Below are positions 51,615-63,422 of a stretch of 64,000 nucleotides of DNA, piece by piece. Source of the DNA: Spongorhabdus nitratireducens. GTDB taxonomy: Bacteria > Pseudomonadota > Gammaproteobacteria > Pseudomonadales > Endozoicomonadaceae. The notes beneath the pieces were generated by a model. It was not told the origin of the DNA, did not search any database, and saw only the letters and a list, made by a program, of their open reading frames with translations. The first letter of the stretch is position 1. Every line of letters starts with the position of its first letter. The translations under genes were made by a program, and so were the position numbers. Where the stretch lies: the NCBI GenBank assembly GCA_947387575.1, contig CANDOC010000010.1:1-64000 (forward strand), given 5' to 3'.

Positions 51615-52956
51615 CTGTCGGAGCCCAGTAAAACTGAAGATTACAGCCCTCTTCTGGCTGAACTATTCCAGAGACAAGGCCAACCCCGGGAATTGCGAAC
51701 AGCTTACCCTGACAATACAGCAAAGGGACTCTGTTCCGCAGCCAGGGTGGCACTCCCGAATCCTGCAGCCAGCGCTTCAGGGTTTTGCTTCCTTTTCGCC
51801 CCTGCAGTGCAAATTTACCAGAGCTATCCAGTTCATTTCGGTAATGAATATTTAACTTTGTTTCAGCAACAACATCGCCTTTAAAAGAAAGGAGACCATT
51901 TGCGCCAAGATCAAAAGACCGGCTTTGCGCGATACTCCAAACTTTTGTTACCGGAGCGACCTCTGGTTCGACCCTGCACACAACAAGCTGCTTTTTATAT
52001 CGCCGCACGATGACACCAGCCCAGCAAACTTCTGGCTCGGCATCTTCTCTGGCAACAATCACTTCCTGAAGCATCCGCTCCAGCACTACCCGCGAGGGCA
52101 TCAGAAAGCCTTGCGAGTCCAGCCAGTATCGCAATACATGCCGCTGCCGAATAACTGAAAGGGACTGCAACTTGTCACAATCAAGCACAATTGCGGGGTC
52201 AAGAAACAGCCCTCGTGGAGCGGCGACACAGCGATCAAAATCTCCTCTTACCAGCTCCTGTAGTAACTGAGCAGATTCAGCACAGTCGCGAGATGCTTCC
52301 GCCAGTTTCTTTTGCCCTTCCGGCCAGCGGGATTCGAGTAAAGGCAGGATATTCAGTCGCAGAAAGTTGCGATCAAACCGGTCATCACTGTTGGAATCAT
52401 CTTCAATCCATTGCAGCTGACGCTGTTCCGCTTGAAGACTCAATGACTCCCAGGAACTATTCAACAAGGGGCGCAATATATACCCTGCTCCCAGAGGTCG
52501 GATCGCGGGAATACCACTCAAACCACCAATACCGCTGCCTCTGAGCGCTCTGAACAGAAAGGTTTCGGCCTGATCTCTTTGATGATGAGCCTGTAGCAGA
52601 AAAGCATTGTCACCAATACTTGACTCAAAAACCCAGTAACGAGCTTCTCGCGCCGCCAGCTCAACGCCATCAGGGCAATGATCCGGAAGTACAACCTTAC
52701 GAACAACAAGTGAAATATTTCTGTGCGCGCAGAAGCTTTCACAATCCTTAACCCATGCATCAGCCTGCTGGTTAAGACCATGATGCACATGGACAGCTCT
52801 CAGCTTTTTCAGCCTGCCTGCATCCCGCAACTGACACATGGCATCCAGCAGAACAGTAGAGTCCATACCGCCACTATAACCGACAACAAAGTCAGCTTGC
52901 TGCAGATCAGGTACAAAACGGGAAAGGGTTTGCTCAAGGCGTTGCAAAAAGTCCAT
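51592..52956 (-). CDS. tilS: tRNA(Ile)-lysidine synthetase
   Basis: 454 residues. Converts C34 of tRNA-Ile(CAU) to lysidine so it reads AUA. The PP-loop ATP site GYSGGMDST (residues 26-34) is followed by HVHHGLNQQAD and the HQRDQAETFLFRALRGSG motif; the C-terminal substrate-binding domains (GRKGSKTLKRWLQDSGVPPW; in pieces GRKGSKTLKRWLQD) are present. Lies downstream of accA. Its 3' end overlaps the convergent kinase gene by 23 bases. Confidence 0.97.
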   Translation of the reverse strand: MDFLQRLEQTLSRFVPDLQQADFVVGYSGGMDSTVLLDAMCQLRDAGRLKKLRAVHVHHGLNQQADAWVKDCESFCAHRNISLVVRKVVLPDHCPDGVELAAREARYWVFESSIGDNAFLLQAHHQRDQAETFLFRALRGSGIGGLSGIPAIRPLGAGYILRPLLNSSWESLSLQAEQRQLQWIEDDSNSDDRFDRNFLRLNILPLLESRWPEGQKKLAEASRDCAESAQLLQELVRGDFDRCVAAPRGLFLDPAIVLDCDKLQSLSVIRQRHVLRYWLDSQGFLMPSRVVLERMLQEVIVAREDAEPEVCWAGVIVRRYKKQLVVCRVEPEVAPVTKVWSIAQSRSFDLGANGLLSFKGDVVAETKLNIHYRNELDSSGKFALQGRKGSKTLKRWLQDSGVPPWLRNRVPLLYCQGKLFAIPGVGLVSGIVQPEEGCNLQFYWAPTANLPARS

Positions 52957-53098
52957 TCAACTCGCTACAGAAAACGCAAAAGTACTGAATGTAACAGGAA
53001 GGAGGCAGAAAGCCAGTCAGGAACAACTGAGGGAGGACGAATCCGGCTTATTGGCAGCAGGTAGGTAGCCACCAAAAAACCGGAAACAAAATCAGGAC

Positions 53099-54049
53099 TT
53101 ATACGCGACCGTAGGAGAGCAGACGATCGTAACGACGCTCCAGCAGTTCTTCTTCACTCAGCGCCTTCAGCTCATCAAGAGAGCTGATCAGCTGCTGACG
53201 AATATTGTCGGCTGCAGTCATCGGCGCACGGTGAGCACCACCCAGCGGTTCGTCAATGATAGTATCCACCAGACCCAGCTCATGCAGACGATCAGAGGTC
53301 ATACCCATCGCTTCAGCAGCATCCGCAGCATGATCGGCAGTCTTCCACAGAATGGAAGCACAGCCTTCCGGAGAAATAACCGAGTAAGTGGAATACTGCA
53401 TCATCATCAGCTTGTCGCAGACACCGATGGCCAGCGCACCGCCGGAACCACCTTCACCGATAACAGTGGAGATAATCGGAGTCTTCAGGCGAGACATTAC
53501 CCCCAGGTTCCAGGCAATGGCTTCACTCTGGCCACGCTCCTCGGCACCGATACCGGGATAAGCACCCGGCGTATCGATAAAGGTCACGATCGGTATCTTG
53601 AAGCGCTCGGCCATCTCCATCAGACGGCAGGCCTTGCGATAACCTTCCGGCTTGGGCATACCGAAGTTACGACGTACCTTGTCGGCAATCTCGCGCCCTT
53701 TCTGGTGACCGATAACCATAACCGGCGCACCATCCAGATGAGCAATACCACCTACGATAGCGGCATCATCGGCATAATGACGATCGCCGTGCAGCTCATC
53801 GAAGTCAGTGAAAATGTTATAAATATAATCCAGTGTATAAGGACGGCGGGGGTGGCGCGCCAACTGCGCGACCTGCCATGCCGTCAATTTGCTGAAAATA
53901 TTCTCGGTCAGCGACTGGCACTTACCTTCCAGGTTTTCAATTTCCCGGGAGATATTAAGTTCGGTATCAGAGCCGACCAGTCTCAGCTCTTCTATTTTTG
54001 CTTCCAGCTCAGCAATAGGCTGTTCAAATTCGAGATAGTTCGGGTTCAT
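53099..54049 (-). CDS. accA: Acetyl-CoA carboxylase carboxyltransferase alpha subunit
   Basis: 316 residues, one half of the carboxyltransferase that makes malonyl-CoA for fatty acid synthesis. Starts [20 protein letters not shown]; contains [20 protein letters not shown] and the CoA/carboxybiotin oxyanion glycines [23 protein letters not shown] near residue 230. Located downstream of dnaE, as in E. coli and Pseudomonas. Confidence 0.98.
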   Translation of the reverse strand: MNPNYLEFEQPIAELEAKIEELRLVGSDTELNISREIENLEGKCQSLTENIFSKLTAWQVAQLARHPRRPYTLDYIYNIFTDFDELHGDRHYADDAAIVGGIAHLDGAPVMVIGHQKGREIADKVRRNFGMPKPEGYRKACRLMEMAERFKIPIVTFIDTPGAYPGIGAEERGQSEAIAWNLGVMSRLKTPIISTVIGEGGSGGALAIGVCDKLMMMQYSTYSVISPEGCASILWKTADHAADAAEAMGMTSDRLHELGLVDTIIDEPLGGAHRAPMTAADNIRQQLISSLDELKALSEEELLERRYDRLLSYGRV

Positions 54050-54168
54050 TAGATGTGCACAGAAAAAGGAGCCAAAATCCCTGAAATCGTCACTAAAATA
54101 CGCAAGCCCGGATGGGCTGTCGAGTTAAAAAGCGTAAGGAGTTGTTACACCTACTATGATCAGGGGCT

Positions 54169-57100
54169 TTAACCGTAAGTAACCCCTACAGCTTTACGCC
54201 CCAGCAACTCCTTCAACCGCTGCAACAGCTCATCATCAGCCTGTATTTTCCAGTTGTCACCGAGTCTCATCCGGGCCGAAGCATCCGGTCTCAGGTATTC
54301 AATAACAACCGGCGATTCCCCCCGGTACTCAGATAACAGACTCTCCAGCCGCTGTGAAATTCCCTTATCGCACTGCTCCTGAGTTAACAGCAGTTCAATA
54401 CCCTGGGAAAAGCGGGCCCGGGCCTCATTAATACTCATCACATTGCGGGCTCTGGCCCGTAATGAGCCAGAGTAGTCGTCATGGCTAACCTCGGCTTCAA
54501 CCACAATCAGGCTGTCCTTGGTCAACAGATGCTGGAACTGGTTATAGTTGTCAGCAAACAGTGAGACTTCAATCCGCCCGGTGCGATCATCCAGCGTTAC
54601 AAACGCCATCTTGTCGCCGCGCTTGTTGCGCATGACCCGCAGCCCGACAATCAGGCCGGCAATATTGATCGCATCCCGGCCCGGTTGCAGTGAGCTGATA
54701 CGGGTACGGACAAAATTACGAATCTCACCTTCATATTCATCAATCGGGTGACCGGTCAGATACAGACCCAGAGTATCCTTCTCACCCCGCAGCCGTTCCT
54801 TATCACTCCACTCAAGCGTGCCGGTAAACTTGCCATAGCCTTCTTCCGGTGCAGCCGGGGCCAGATCACCAAACAGATCACCCAGTCCTGCACTCTGGCT
54901 GCGGGCTTTCTGCTCTGCAGTTTTAACCGCTTCCTCCATACAGGCGTCAAGAATGGCACGACTGTGATTCAGGTTTCCGCTCTGTCCCTGATCCGGTCCG
55001 ACATTATCCAGCGCACCGGAACGTACCAACGCCTCCAGACAACGCTTGTTAACCTTGCGGCCATCTACCCGCTGACAAAAGTCGTATAAGTCACGGAACG
55101 GGCCGCCACTGGTTCGGGCCTGAACAATCTCCTCAATCGGGCCTTCACCTACGCCCTTGATAGCACCCAAACCATAAACAATATGACCTTCCTCGTTTAC
55201 ACCGAACATGAACTCACCGCTGTTTACATCCGGCGGCAAGACTTTCAGCTTCATGTTGCGGCACTCTTCAATAAAGGTCACCACCTTGTCGGTGTTCTGC
55301 ATATCAGACGACATTACTGCCGCCATAAACTCGGCAGGATAATGGGCTTTGAGCCACAGGGTCTGATAGGAAACCAGGGCATAGGCGGCAGAGTGCGATT
55401 TGTTAAAACCATACCCGGCGAATTTTTCCACCAGGTCGAAGATTTTCATCGCCAGCTCGCCATCAACCCCTTTGGATTTAGCACCCTCTTCGAAAATAGA
55501 GCGCTGCTTGGCCATCTCTTCGGGCTTTTTCTTACCCATCGCCCGGCGCAGCATGTCAGCACCACCCAGGGTGTAACCCGCCAGCTCCTGTGCGATCTGC
55601 ATGACCTGTTCCTGGTACAGGATAATGCCGTAGGTCGGCTCCAGAATTGGCTGCAACCATTCATGCTGGTACTGGGCATCCGGATAAGAGATAGCTTCCC
55701 GGCCATGCTTACGGTTAATGAAGTTGTCTACCATGCCTGACTGCAGCGGCCCCGGACGGAACAGGGCCACCAGAGCGATAATATCTTCAAAGCAGTCCGG
55801 CTGAAGGCGTTTGATCAGATCCTTCATACCCCGGGATTCAAGCTGAAAGACCGCTGTCGTTTCACTTGATTTCAGCAGGTCATAGGATGTCTTGTCTTCC
55901 AGGTTAATCTGCATGATATCCAGCGGCGTTTTGCCTTCACGTTCCAGCCGCGGATTGATCATTTTCAGCGCCCAGTCGATGATGGTCAGGGTTCGCAGGC
56001 CAAGAAAGTCAAACTTGACCAGTCCCGCGGTTTCCACATCATTCTTGTCATACTGGGTTACCAGCCCCTGACCGCTTTCATCACAGTACAGCGGCGCAAA
56101 ATCCGTCAGTTTGGTCGGAGCGATTACCACACCACCGGCGTGTTTACCGACACCCCGGGTCACCCCTTCCAACTTGAGCGCCATATCCCAGATTTCCTGA
56201 CCAGCCTCATCATTGGCCAGGAATTCCCTGATGGTTTCTTCCTGATCCCAGGCTTTCTGCAGGGTCATACCCACTTCAAACGGAATCATTTTCGACAGTT
56301 TATCTGCCAGACCGTAAGACTTGCCCTGCACCCGTGCCACGTCGCGCACGACCGCCTTGGCGGCCATGGTACCAAAGGTAATGATCTGGGAGACTGCGTC
56401 CCGACCATAGGTCCGGGCAACATAATCGATAACCTTGTCGCGGTTCTCCATACAGAAGTCGACGTCAAAGTCAGGCATGGAAACCCGTTCAGGGTTCAGG
56501 AATCGCTCGAACAGCAGGTCGTATTCAATGGGGTCAAGGTCAGTAATCTTCTGGGCATAGGCCACCAGCGATCCGGCACCGGAACCACGGCCAGGCCCTA
56601 CCGGAATGCCGTTATCCTTGGCCCACTGGATAAAGTCCATTACGATCAGGAAGTAGCCGGGGAATCCCATCTTGAGGATGATATCCAGCTCAAAATCCAG
56701 TCGTTCCCGATACAGCTTATCCTTTTCGGCATACTCCGGATCATCCTTTTTCAGAATCACCTCAAGCCGTTCAGTCAGACCATCGTGAGAAAACTTGCGG
56801 AAGAACTCGTCCATGGTCATACCTTCCGGCACCGGGTATTCCGGCAGGAAGTATTTACCCAGCAGCACATCAAGGTTACAGCGTCGTGCAATCTCGACGG
56901 TATTTTCAATCGCCTCGGGAATATCGGAAAACAGCTCGACCATCTCTTCCGGTGTTTTCAGATACTGCTCTTCCGAATAGTTTTTCGGACGGCGCGGATC
57001 ATCCAGCGCCCGGCCTTCACCGATGCAGACTCTTGCTTCGTGAGCCTCGAATTCATCCCGGGTCAGGAACATAACATCATTGGTAGCAACGACCGGGCAC

Positions 57101-57675
57101 TGCATTCTGTCAGCCAGCGCCACAGCAACATGGACATACTCTTCATCCCGTGCCCGACCGGTACGTTGCAACTCAAGGTAAAAACGTCCCGGGAAGACTT
57201 CCATCCACTCCTGCAGGCAGTCATCAGCCAGCCCGGGATTACTCCCCATCAGCGCCATGCCCACTTCCCCGAGTTTGCCACCGGAGAGAGCAATAAGGCC
57301 TTCTGCTTTCTGTTTCAGCCATTCACGCTTGATCAACGCCTTGCCGTAATGCTGGTTCTGCTGGAAGCTGTCCGAAATCAGTTCCATCAGATTGCTGTAA
57401 CCTTCCTTGTTCATGGCCAGCAGCACCAGACGAGTGGGCTGCTCCTCGGTATCAATATTCTCCAGCCAGATATCACAACCACAGATTGGCTTGATACCCG
57501 CGCCCATCGTGCCTTGGTAGAAACGAACCAGAGAACACATATTGGACTGGTCAGTCAGGGCTACAGCCGCCATGCCCTTGCTCTCAACAGCCTTGATCAG
57601 CGGCTTGATACGAACAAGGCCATCCGCCAGGGAAAATTCAGAGTGGATACGCAGGTGAACAAAGGGGACCGACAT
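54169..57675 (-). CDS. dnaE: DNA polymerase III alpha subunit
   Basis: 1,168 residues (E. coli 1,160), the main replicative polymerase. N-terminal PHP domain starts [19 protein letters not shown]. The palm has the catalytic carboxylates in PDFDVDF; the fingers include [17 protein letters not shown]-terminal OB fold ([16 protein letters not shown]) and tau-binding end follow. ATG at 57675 gives the family N-terminus; the open frame extends 27 codons upstream with atypical sequence. Between the thioesterase gene and accA. Confidence 0.98.
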   Translation of the reverse strand: MSVPFVHLRIHSEFSLADGLVRIKPLIKAVESKGMAAVALTDQSNMCSLVRFYQGTMGAGIKPICGCDIWLENIDTEEQPTRLVLLAMNKEGYSNLMELISDSFQQNQHYGKALIKREWLKQKAEGLIALSGGKLGEVGMALMGSNPGLADDCLQEWMEVFPGRFYLELQRTGRARDEEYVHVAVALADRMQCPVVATNDVMFLTRDEFEAHEARVCIGEGRALDDPRRPKNYSEEQYLKTPEEMVELFSDIPEAIENTVEIARRCNLDVLLGKYFLPEYPVPEGMTMDEFFRKFSHDGLTERLEVILKKDDPEYAEKDKLYRERLDFELDIILKMGFPGYFLIVMDFIQWAKDNGIPVGPGRGSGAGSLVAYAQKITDLDPIEYDLLFERFLNPERVSMPDFDVDFCMENRDKVIDYVARTYGRDAVSQIITFGTMAAKAVVRDVARVQGKSYGLADKLSKMIPFEVGMTLQKAWDQEETIREFLANDEAGQEIWDMALKLEGVTRGVGKHAGGVVIAPTKLTDFAPLYCDESGQGLVTQYDKNDVETAGLVKFDFLGLRTLTIIDWALKMINPRLEREGKTPLDIMQINLEDKTSYDLLKSSETTAVFQLESRGMKDLIKRLQPDCFEDIIALVALFRPGPLQSGMVDNFINRKHGREAISYPDAQYQHEWLQPILEPTYGIILYQEQVMQIAQELAGYTLGGADMLRRAMGKKKPEEMAKQRSIFEEGAKSKGVDGELAMKIFDLVEKFAGYGFNKSHSAAYALVSYQTLWLKAHYPAEFMAAVMSSDMQNTDKVVTFIEECRNMKLKVLPPDVNSGEFMFGVNEEGHIVYGLGAIKGVGEGPIEEIVQARTSGGPFRDLYDFCQRVDGRKVNKRCLEALVRSGALDNVGPDQGQSGNLNHSRAILDACMEEAVKTAEQKARSQSAGLGDLFGDLAPAAPEEGYGKFTGTLEWSDKERLRGEKDTLGLYLTGHPIDEYEGEIRNFVRTRISSLQPGRDAINIAGLIVGLRVMRNKRGDKMAFVTLDDRTGRIEVSLFADNYNQFQHLLTKDSLIVVEAEVSHDDYSGSLRARARNVMSINEARARFSQGIELLLTQEQCDKGISQRLESLLSEYRGESPVVIEYLRPDASARMRLGDNWKIQADDELLQRLKELLGRKAVGVTYG

Positions 57676-57797
57676 GGCACAGATACTGGTACAGGAATGG
57701 ATTAACCAGTGTATCAGAGGATATAGCGGGGCAGGAATACAGAAGGCAAGATTCATTCAAAGCCGGCAGCACCGACTTTGAATGAGCAGAACAGTAA

Positions 57798-58211
57798 TCA
57801 GGCTACGGCACAGTCGTGATGTTCAATTTCACGTTCAACCGGAAGCGGCCGTCCTTCATCATCAATGGCGACGTAAGTAAACAGACCTTCTGTCACCTTG
57901 ATCCGGGAATGGTTATAGGGCATACCCATAGCCCAGACTTCGATTTTGATCTGCATTGAAGTCCGGCCCACTTTAATAATATCGGTGTAACAGCACACAA
58001 CCTGCCCCACCTTGACCGGCTGATGGAAGCACATGGATTCGACAGCCACCGTCGCTACCCGACTCTGGCTACGTACCTTGCCTGCCATACCACCGGCAAT
58101 ATCCATCTGGGACATCAGCCAGCCGCCGAAAATATCACCATTGGGGTTGGTATCGCCCGGCATTGCCAGAGTGCGAAGTGACAGTTCACCCTGAGGTTGA
58201 TTCATTAGCAT
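57798..58211 (-). CDS. Acyl-CoA thioesterase, YciA-type hot-dog fold
   Basis: 137 residues. The YciA-family signature is clear: PGDTNPNGDIFGGWLMSQMD near residues 18-37, with the catalytic Asp in NPNGDIFGG and VAVESMCFHQPVKVGQ following. These hexameric enzymes hydrolyse acyl-CoA esters with broad chain length, returning CoA and shaping membrane fatty acids. Two in-frame ATGs (58211, 58205) are equally possible. It sits between rnhB and dnaE, which are usually adjacent, so it is a lineage-specific insertion in the cluster. Confidence 0.9.
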   Translation of the reverse strand: MLMNQPQGELSLRTLAMPGDTNPNGDIFGGWLMSQMDIAGGMAGKVRSQSRVATVAVESMCFHQPVKVGQVVCCYTDIIKVGRTSMQIKIEVWAMGMPYNHSRIKVTEGLFTYVAIDDEGRPLPVEREIEHHDCAVA

Positions 58212-58281
58212 GAAGCTCTACAAAAAGAAGGGAGGTGTCACACATATTAGTCGTGCGACACCCACTCAACAATGCGGGAGA

Positions 58282-58905
58282 TTACGGTGAAACCGGGGCT
58301 TCAAGCAGTTGTGCTACCGGTTTGAACGAACGACGGTAGATCGGGGTTGGCCCCAGCTTGCGCAGTGCTTCCAGATGGGTTTTGGTCGGATAGCCTTTGT
58401 GGCCGGCAATGCCATAACCCGGATACTGCCGGTCCAGCTCCAGCATTTCCCGGTCACGGGCAACCTTGGCTAGAATCGATGCGGCCGAGATTTCAGCAAT
58501 ACGACCATCACCTTTTACTTCAGCTCGTGCCTCACAAGGGAGCTTCGGGCAACGATTGCCATCGATCAGGGAAAGATCAGGTTTCACTGACAAACCGGCT
58601 ACCGCACGCTGCATCGCCAGCATAGTCGCATGCAAAATATTGAGCTGATCAATCTCCTCGACTTCTGCCCGGGCTATACACCAGCTCAGTGCCCGCTCCT
58701 GAATAATATCGAACAGTGCTTCACGGCGCTTTTCTGATATCTTCTTGGAGTCTGCCAGCCCTTCAATCGGCCGTTCCGGATCCAGAACCACCGCTGCAGT
58801 GACCACAGGTCCACAAAGTGGCCCTCTACCTACTTCATCAACACCACAGATAATTTGGGGAGCATTCTGGACTGAATCATCAGTAGCAAACAGATCATGC
58901 TGCAC
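58282..58905 (-). CDS. rnhB: Ribonuclease HII
   Basis: 207 residues. Cuts RNA in RNA-DNA hybrids and excises single ribonucleotides. The active-site motif [16 protein letters not shown] near the start and [24 protein letters not shown] are diagnostic (catalytic Asp/Glu/Asp/Asp). Start is GTG at 58905: AAGGAGG lies eight bases before it; no suitable ATG. The start overlaps the lpxB stop by 11 bases, so it is coupled to lpxB. Confidence 0.96.
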   Translation of the reverse strand: MQHDLFATDDSVQNAPQIICGVDEVGRGPLCGPVVTAAVVLDPERPIEGLADSKKISEKRREALFDIIQERALSWCIARAEVEEIDQLNILHATMLAMQRAVAGLSVKPDLSLIDGNRCPKLPCEARAEVKGDGRIAEISAASILAKVARDREMLELDRQYPGYGIAGHKGYPTKTHLEALRKLGPTPIYRRSFKPVAQLLEAPVSP

Positions 58906-60136
58906 TACCAGCACCTCCTTGCGGATTATCTTCAGGAGGACCTGACTGTAATGGAGTCTGATCAACCAGATTCAGCACAGTCTCTGCAGCAACCTGACTG
59001 GCGTTACACTTAAGCAGTTTATGCAGCTCCAGAAAACGTTCCTTCAGTTCAGCCCGTTCTTCCCTGTTCTGCAAACTATGCTCAATGGCTTCTGCCAGCC
59101 TTTCAGGCGTAGCATCATCCTGAATAATTTCAGGAATCAGGGTTTTTCTGGCCAGCAGGTTTGGCAGTGAATACCACTTGGTTTTCACCAGCCGCTTGGC
59201 GATCAGGTAAGTCAGGCGAGCCAGCCGATAGCTGATAACCATCGGTTTCTTGAGCAACATGGCTTCCAGAGCAACAGTACCTGATGCCAGCAGCAAGGTA
59301 TCTGATGCTGCCATTACATCATGGGACTGCCCTTTTAACAGTTTTACCGGCAGGTCCGGATATTGCTTCAGCATTTCTGCCAACTGGGCATAGCGCTGCT
59401 CATTGGCAGCCGGCATTAAAAACCTGAGTTCGGGGTTATGCTGAACCAGCTGTGAGGCTGTCTCCAGAAAAAGAGGAGCCAGTCGTTTAACTTCTCCGCC
59501 ACGACTGCCAGGCAGAATACCCACAATCGTCTCTTCAGTTGCGAGTTCCAGTTTCTGGCGGGCTGCTGCAGTTTCATCTTCAAGTGGCAGAGAATCTGCG
59601 AGCGGGTGACCGACAAAGGTGACCGGAACCTGATGCTCCTTATAGAAATCGATTTCAAAAGGCAGCAATGCCAGCAGATGATCACAGGCTCGACGAATCT
59701 TTTTGACCCGACCCTGTCGCCATGCCCATACCGACGGACTGACATAATGCACGGTACGAATACCCTGCTGCTTCAGGCGAAGTTCAAGGCCCAGATTAAA
59801 GTCCGGAGCATCAATACCGACAAAGACATCCGGTCGGTTTTCAGCAAAATGCTCAACCAACCTGCGGCGAATGCCAAACAGCTCCTTTATGCGACCAAGA
59901 ACTTCTACCAGCCCCATAACCGATAAACGTTCCATCGGCACCAGAGACTGAAAACCCTGTTCAATCATCAATGGGCCACCGATACCGGTAAAGCTGGCAT
60001 CAGGGTATTGTTTCCGGATTGCTGCAATCAGACCTGCACCGAGGATATCGCCGGATGCCTCTCCGGCAACAATACCAATAACAAGCGGACGCTTAGCCTC
60101 CTTCACGGGCATCTGGGGCATGGCAGGCTCGGTCAT
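58895..60136 (-). CDS. lpxB: Lipid-A-disaccharide synthase
   Basis: 413 residues, GT19 glycosyltransferase joining UDP-diacylglucosamine and lipid X in the lipid A pathway, peripheral on the inner membrane. Motifs: [47 protein letters not shown] and [17 protein letters not shown]. The C-terminal about 20 residues ([14 protein letters not shown]) are variable. ATG at 60136 lies one base after the lpxA stop, so they are coupled. Confidence 0.98.
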   Translation of the reverse strand: MTEPAMPQMPVKEAKRPLVIGIVAGEASGDILGAGLIAAIRKQYPDASFTGIGGPLMIEQGFQSLVPMERLSVMGLVEVLGRIKELFGIRRRLVEHFAENRPDVFVGIDAPDFNLGLELRLKQQGIRTVHYVSPSVWAWRQGRVKKIRRACDHLLALLPFEIDFYKEHQVPVTFVGHPLADSLPLEDETAAARQKLELATEETIVGILPGSRGGEVKRLAPLFLETASQLVQHNPELRFLMPAANEQRYAQLAEMLKQYPDLPVKLLKGQSHDVMAASDTLLLASGTVALEAMLLKKPMVISYRLARLTYLIAKRLVKTKWYSLPNLLARKTLIPEIIQDDATPERLAEAIEHSLQNREERAELKERFLELHKLLKCNASQVAAETVLNLVDQTPLQSGPPEDNPQGGAGSAA

Positions 60137-60137
60137 A

Positions 60138-60923
60138 TCAGCGAATAATACCGCGGGTAGAAGCTTTCAGGGATTCTATATACAGCGCAACTTCAGGGAT
60201 ATCGGCATACTGTTCGAGCTGTTCCAGCGCCTCGGTCAGCTTCAACCCCTGACGGTAAACGATCTTATAGGCAGTGCGCAGAGTGCGAATCAGGTCTCTG
60301 CTGTAGCCACGACGACGCATACCTTCAAAGTTCATACCCTGGGCTTCTGCCGGGCTGCCTGCAGCCATAACAAACGCAGGTACGTCCTTGAAGATGGTCG
60401 CATTACCGGCACTCATGCTGTAGCTGCCAATCTTGCAGAACTGATGCACACCGGTGTAGCCACCCAAAATGACATTGTTTCCGACTTCAACATGTCCGGC
60501 CAGAGACGTGTTATTGGCAAAGATATTGTTATCACCAACCATGCAGTCATGAGCCACGTGAACATAAGCCATCAGCAGGTTATTGCTGCCGATACGAGTC
60601 AGGCTGTTGTCCTGGATAGTGCCACGATGGATAGTGCAACCTTCTCGAATGGTATTACCGTCACCAATTTCCAAACGGGTCGGTTCACCCTTGTATTTCA
60701 GATCCTGGCAGTCTTCTCCAACAGAAGCGAACTGGTAAATCTTGTTATTACGGCCGATTGTGGTTGGTCCCTTGATAACAACATGTGAGTTGATAACGGT
60801 ACCCGCACCAATCTCAACATCCGGACCAATAAAACTCCACGGACCAATCTGAACGTCATCGGCGATAACGGCACGTTCATCAACAATAGCGCGTGGATCA
60901 ATATTCATAGAAGAAGACGCCAA
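60138..60923 (-). CDS. lpxA: UDP-N-acetylglucosamine acyltransferase
   Basis: 261 residues, first enzyme of lipid A synthesis. Left-handed beta-helix built of hexapeptide repeats (IGPWSFIGPDVEIGAG...), with the catalytic His in YVHVAHDCMVGDN and MNFEGMRRRGYS at the C-terminal helical part. A TTG at 60923 has AAGGA 9 bases upstream; the ATG at 60908 (MNIDPRAIV) has no site. The TTG is preferred but either is possible. Two bases separate it from fabZ. Confidence 0.97.
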   Translation of the reverse strand: MASSSMNIDPRAIVDERAVIADDVQIGPWSFIGPDVEIGAGTVINSHVVIKGPTTIGRNNKIYQFASVGEDCQDLKYKGEPTRLEIGDGNTIREGCTIHRGTIQDNSLTRIGSNNLLMAYVHVAHDCMVGDNNIFANNTSLAGHVEVGNNVILGGYTGVHQFCKIGSYSMSAGNATIFKDVPAFVMAAGSPAEAQGMNFEGMRRRGYSRDLIRTLRTAYKIVYRQGLKLTEALEQLEQYADIPEVALYIESLKASTRGIIR

Positions 60924-60925
60924 GA

Positions 60926-61366
60926 CTACAGTTCCTTTCTGGCACAGGTGATTTCAGCAGAACAGGCGATTTTACCATCAACCCGTGCCTCACAGACAAA
61001 TTTCCAGATATCGCGACGTTCAGTCACAAAGCGGGCATGAAGATCGAGACGATCCCCCGGAACAACCGGCCGCCGGAAACGTACTTTATCGGCTCCGGCG
61101 AAATAATATACGGTATTTTCTTCCCGCTCCGAGCCGCACATGCGGAAACCCAGAATACCGGCCGCCTGGGCCATGGCTTCAATAATCAGCACGCCTGGCA
61201 TAATCGGGTGATCGGGGAAGTGACCATTGAAATAATCTTCATTGGCAGACACATTCTTGAAGCAGTTGATTTCATTCGCCTCAAGGTCAAGATCGACAAC
61301 CCGGTCTACCAGAAGAAAGGGATAGCGCTGGGGCAAAAACTTTTTGATTTCCTGAATATCCATCAT
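60926..61366 (-). CDS. fabZ: (3R)-hydroxyacyl-ACP dehydratase
   Basis: 146 residues, hot-dog dehydratase of type II fatty acid synthesis. The catalytic His and Glu lie in [33 protein letters not shown] is the family N-terminus. Three in-frame ATGs occur (61375, 61366, 61363); 61366 matches Pseudomonas FabZ (MMDI...). Between lpxD and lpxA, so it draws on the hydroxyacyl-ACP pool that lpxA and lpxD also use. Confidence 0.97.
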   Translation of the reverse strand: MMDIQEIKKFLPQRYPFLLVDRVVDLDLEANEINCFKNVSANEDYFNGHFPDHPIMPGVLIIEAMAQAAGILGFRMCGSEREENTVYYFAGADKVRFRRPVVPGDRLDLHARFVTERRDIWKFVCEARVDGKIACSAEITCARKEL

Positions 61367-61375
61367 GATCTGCAT

Positions 61376-61688
61376 ATCTTATTGATTTAGCGCTATGAAA
61401 CCCTGCGCCGAATTCAGCGCCCCTCTGGATACCGCACTTGAGTCAAGCGCCATGGTTCAGAGTGCATCCTTTTACAAACAGGGCCTCAGCAGATGAGAAG
61501 ACCGGCTGATTTAGCAACCGGCCTATTGGAACAACGTCAAGACCACATTGGCAATGCGTTCTTTCAACATCAGGCCGTAATAAATCACTACAATATTACA
61601 ACAAATTACGGCTTGCCCTAGTACTCAATGACAATTTGTTTGTTGTATTCCACTGGTGATTCGCCACGGAACATCAACATTCAGGAAC
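61376..61688. other. fabZ-lpxD intergenic region
   Basis: About 310 bases without a gene, unusual within this otherwise compact cluster. I saw no clear promoter or terminator; a direct repeat of gccggt lies on the minus strand near 61500-61530. It may hold a separate promoter for fabZ-lpxA-lpxB. Confidence 0.4.
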
Positions 61689-62732
61689 TTATTCTTCAGA
61701 TTTGAGCTCAGCCAATTGCTTTTCAAGCTGCTTGACACGACTGGACATGTCATCCAGTTGTCGAAGGCGTACAACCTGACGTTTCCAGTCCCGGGTAGGC
61801 ATATGAGCACCGGTACCGGAGGAGTAACTACCCGGCTCGGTAATGGACTTGGTGACCATTGTCATGCCGGAAATATGGCTACCGTCAGCAACTTCAATAT
61901 GGCCTACCAATCCGGCACCACCTGCAATAGTACAGTGCTTTCCGATTCGGGTGCTGCCGGAAATACCCACACAACCGGCAATGGCAGTATGCTCACCAAT
62001 GACAACGTTGTGAGCGATCTGAATCAGGTTATCCAGCCGGGCACCTTGCTTGATCACCGTATCATCCAGTGCTCCGCGATCAATGGTGGTATTGGAACCA
62101 ATCTCTACATCGTCTTCAATAACAACACCACCAATCTGGGCAATCTTGTGCCAGTGACCTTTTTCATTGGCGTGACCAAAACCGTCGGAACCAATAACAG
62201 CACCACTGTTAATATAAACCCGTTCCCCAATCACTATGCCGTGGGTCACGGTAACATTGGCACATAGACGACTGTCAGCACCAATTCGGCTGTCACGACC
62301 AACGACACAGCCGGCGTCTATACGTACACCGGCAGCTATACTGGCACCAGCTTCAATAACGACATTTGGACCAATACTGGCAAGCGCATCAACTGAAGCC
62401 TGCTCATCAATAACTGCAGAAGGGTGAATACCCGGTTCAAAACCGGCATACGCATCAAACAGGTGGGAAGCTTTGGCATAAGCCAGATAGGGGTTGGGTG
62501 CTACCAGGGCATTTCCGGAAAACTCACCCGCTACAGCCGGTGACAGTATCACGGCTCCGGCTTTGGTGGTTTCGAGGTGTCCCTTGTATGCAGGATTGGC
62601 CAGAAAGCCAAGCTGATCCGCCTGAGCATTCTGCAGTGTCGCCAGCCCTTTAATTTTTAAATCGCCATTCCCGTGCAGCTCGGTGCCGAGCAACTGTGCC
62701 AGCTCGGACAACAGAAATTCGGGTTGCTTCAT
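61689..62732 (-). CDS. lpxD: UDP-3-O-acyl-glucosamine N-acyltransferase
   Basis: 347 residues from the chosen ATG. Adds the second hydroxyacyl chain in lipid A synthesis. The N-terminal uridine-binding domain ([14 protein letters not shown]) is followed by hexapeptide repeats; the catalytic His is in [13 protein letters not shown]; the C-terminal helix is a coiled coil ([12 protein letters not shown]). ATG at 62732 has GGAA upstream; another ATG at 62750 lies only five bases from a long hairpin and lacks a site. Confidence 0.96.
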   Translation of the reverse strand: MKQPEFLLSELAQLLGTELHGNGDLKIKGLATLQNAQADQLGFLANPAYKGHLETTKAGAVILSPAVAGEFSGNALVAPNPYLAYAKASHLFDAYAGFEPGIHPSAVIDEQASVDALASIGPNVVIEAGASIAAGVRIDAGCVVGRDSRIGADSRLCANVTVTHGIVIGERVYINSGAVIGSDGFGHANEKGHWHKIAQIGGVVIEDDVEIGSNTTIDRGALDDTVIKQGARLDNLIQIAHNVVIGEHTAIAGCVGISGSTRIGKHCTIAGGAGLVGHIEVADGSHISGMTMVTKSITEPGSYSSGTGAHMPTRDWKRQVVRLRQLDDMSSRVKQLEKQLAELKSEE

Positions 62733-62754
62733 GTAATTTCCGTGACTCATTTAC

Positions 62755-62802
62755 TGAAAAAGAATTTTTCCTCACCCGCAGGAGACGAAAAATTCTTTTT
62801 CA
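62755..62802 (-). terminator. Long hairpin between skp and lpxD
   Basis: A perfect 15-bp inverted repeat (gaaaaagaatttttc / gaaaaattctttttc) around a 16-base loop lies between the skp and lpxD genes, close to the lpxD start. The downstream arm is T-rich on the minus strand. It could end or attenuate transcription from skp, or act as an RNA-processing site. Confidence 0.5.
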
Positions 62803-62847
62803 TTGAACAATCGCTTTGTTACCCGGTTTGCACCGGGTATCAAGGGT

Positions 62848-63360
62848 TTATTTCTTGGTCTGTTCGTTCAGCTTTACAATCACCTTGCGGGTGATATCCA
62901 GATCCGGATTAACATAGCGAACAGCATTTTCTTCCAACACCAGATCCAGCTTTTCAGTGGAGGCTACAGCGTCAATGGCCTGCTGCAGGATCGGACGCAG
63001 ACGGCCCAGCTCTTCCTGGTCAGCCTGACCTTTTTCAGCCTGGTAGCGACGGGACTGAATCTGGAAGTCTTCAATACTGCGGCGCAGTTCCAGCTCACGC
63101 TTGTTCAGCGCTTCCTGACTCAGGGTCGGCGCTTCCTGCTGCAGCTTGGCTTCCATATCCTTGAGGCTTTTCTCCATATTCTGGAGTTCTTTCAGCTTGT
63201 CACCAAAGCGTTGCTCGGCAACCTTGGCATAGGCACGGGCGGCGTCGGACTCCATCACAGCCATCTGGCTGTTAATTACACCGATACGTGCTTCAGCAAA
63301 AGCGAGGGAAGAAGACAGGCCCAGGGCCAGAACCAAACCGGCAATAATACTACGCAACAT
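62848..63360 (-). CDS. skp: Periplasmic chaperone Skp (OmpH)
   Basis: 170 residues. A Sec signal peptide (MLRSIIAGLVLALGLSSSLA, cleavage near AFA-EAR) precedes a long charged coiled-coil arm (LKELQNMEKSLKDMEAKL). Skp trimers hold unfolded outer-membrane proteins and pass them to BamA, whose gene lies just upstream. ATG at 63360. Followed by lpxD after a hairpin. Confidence 0.96.
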   Translation of the reverse strand: MLRSIIAGLVLALGLSSSLAFAEARIGVINSQMAVMESDAARAYAKVAEQRFGDKLKELQNMEKSLKDMEAKLQQEAPTLSQEALNKRELELRRSIEDFQIQSRRYQAEKGQADQEELGRLRPILQQAIDAVASTEKLDLVLEENAVRYVNPDLDITRKVIVKLNEQTKK

Positions 63361-63422
63361 TATTCTCCAAATTTCAGGATATGCCTGCTAGCAGACAGTG
63401 CCAGCAGGCAACAAGTTCAATA

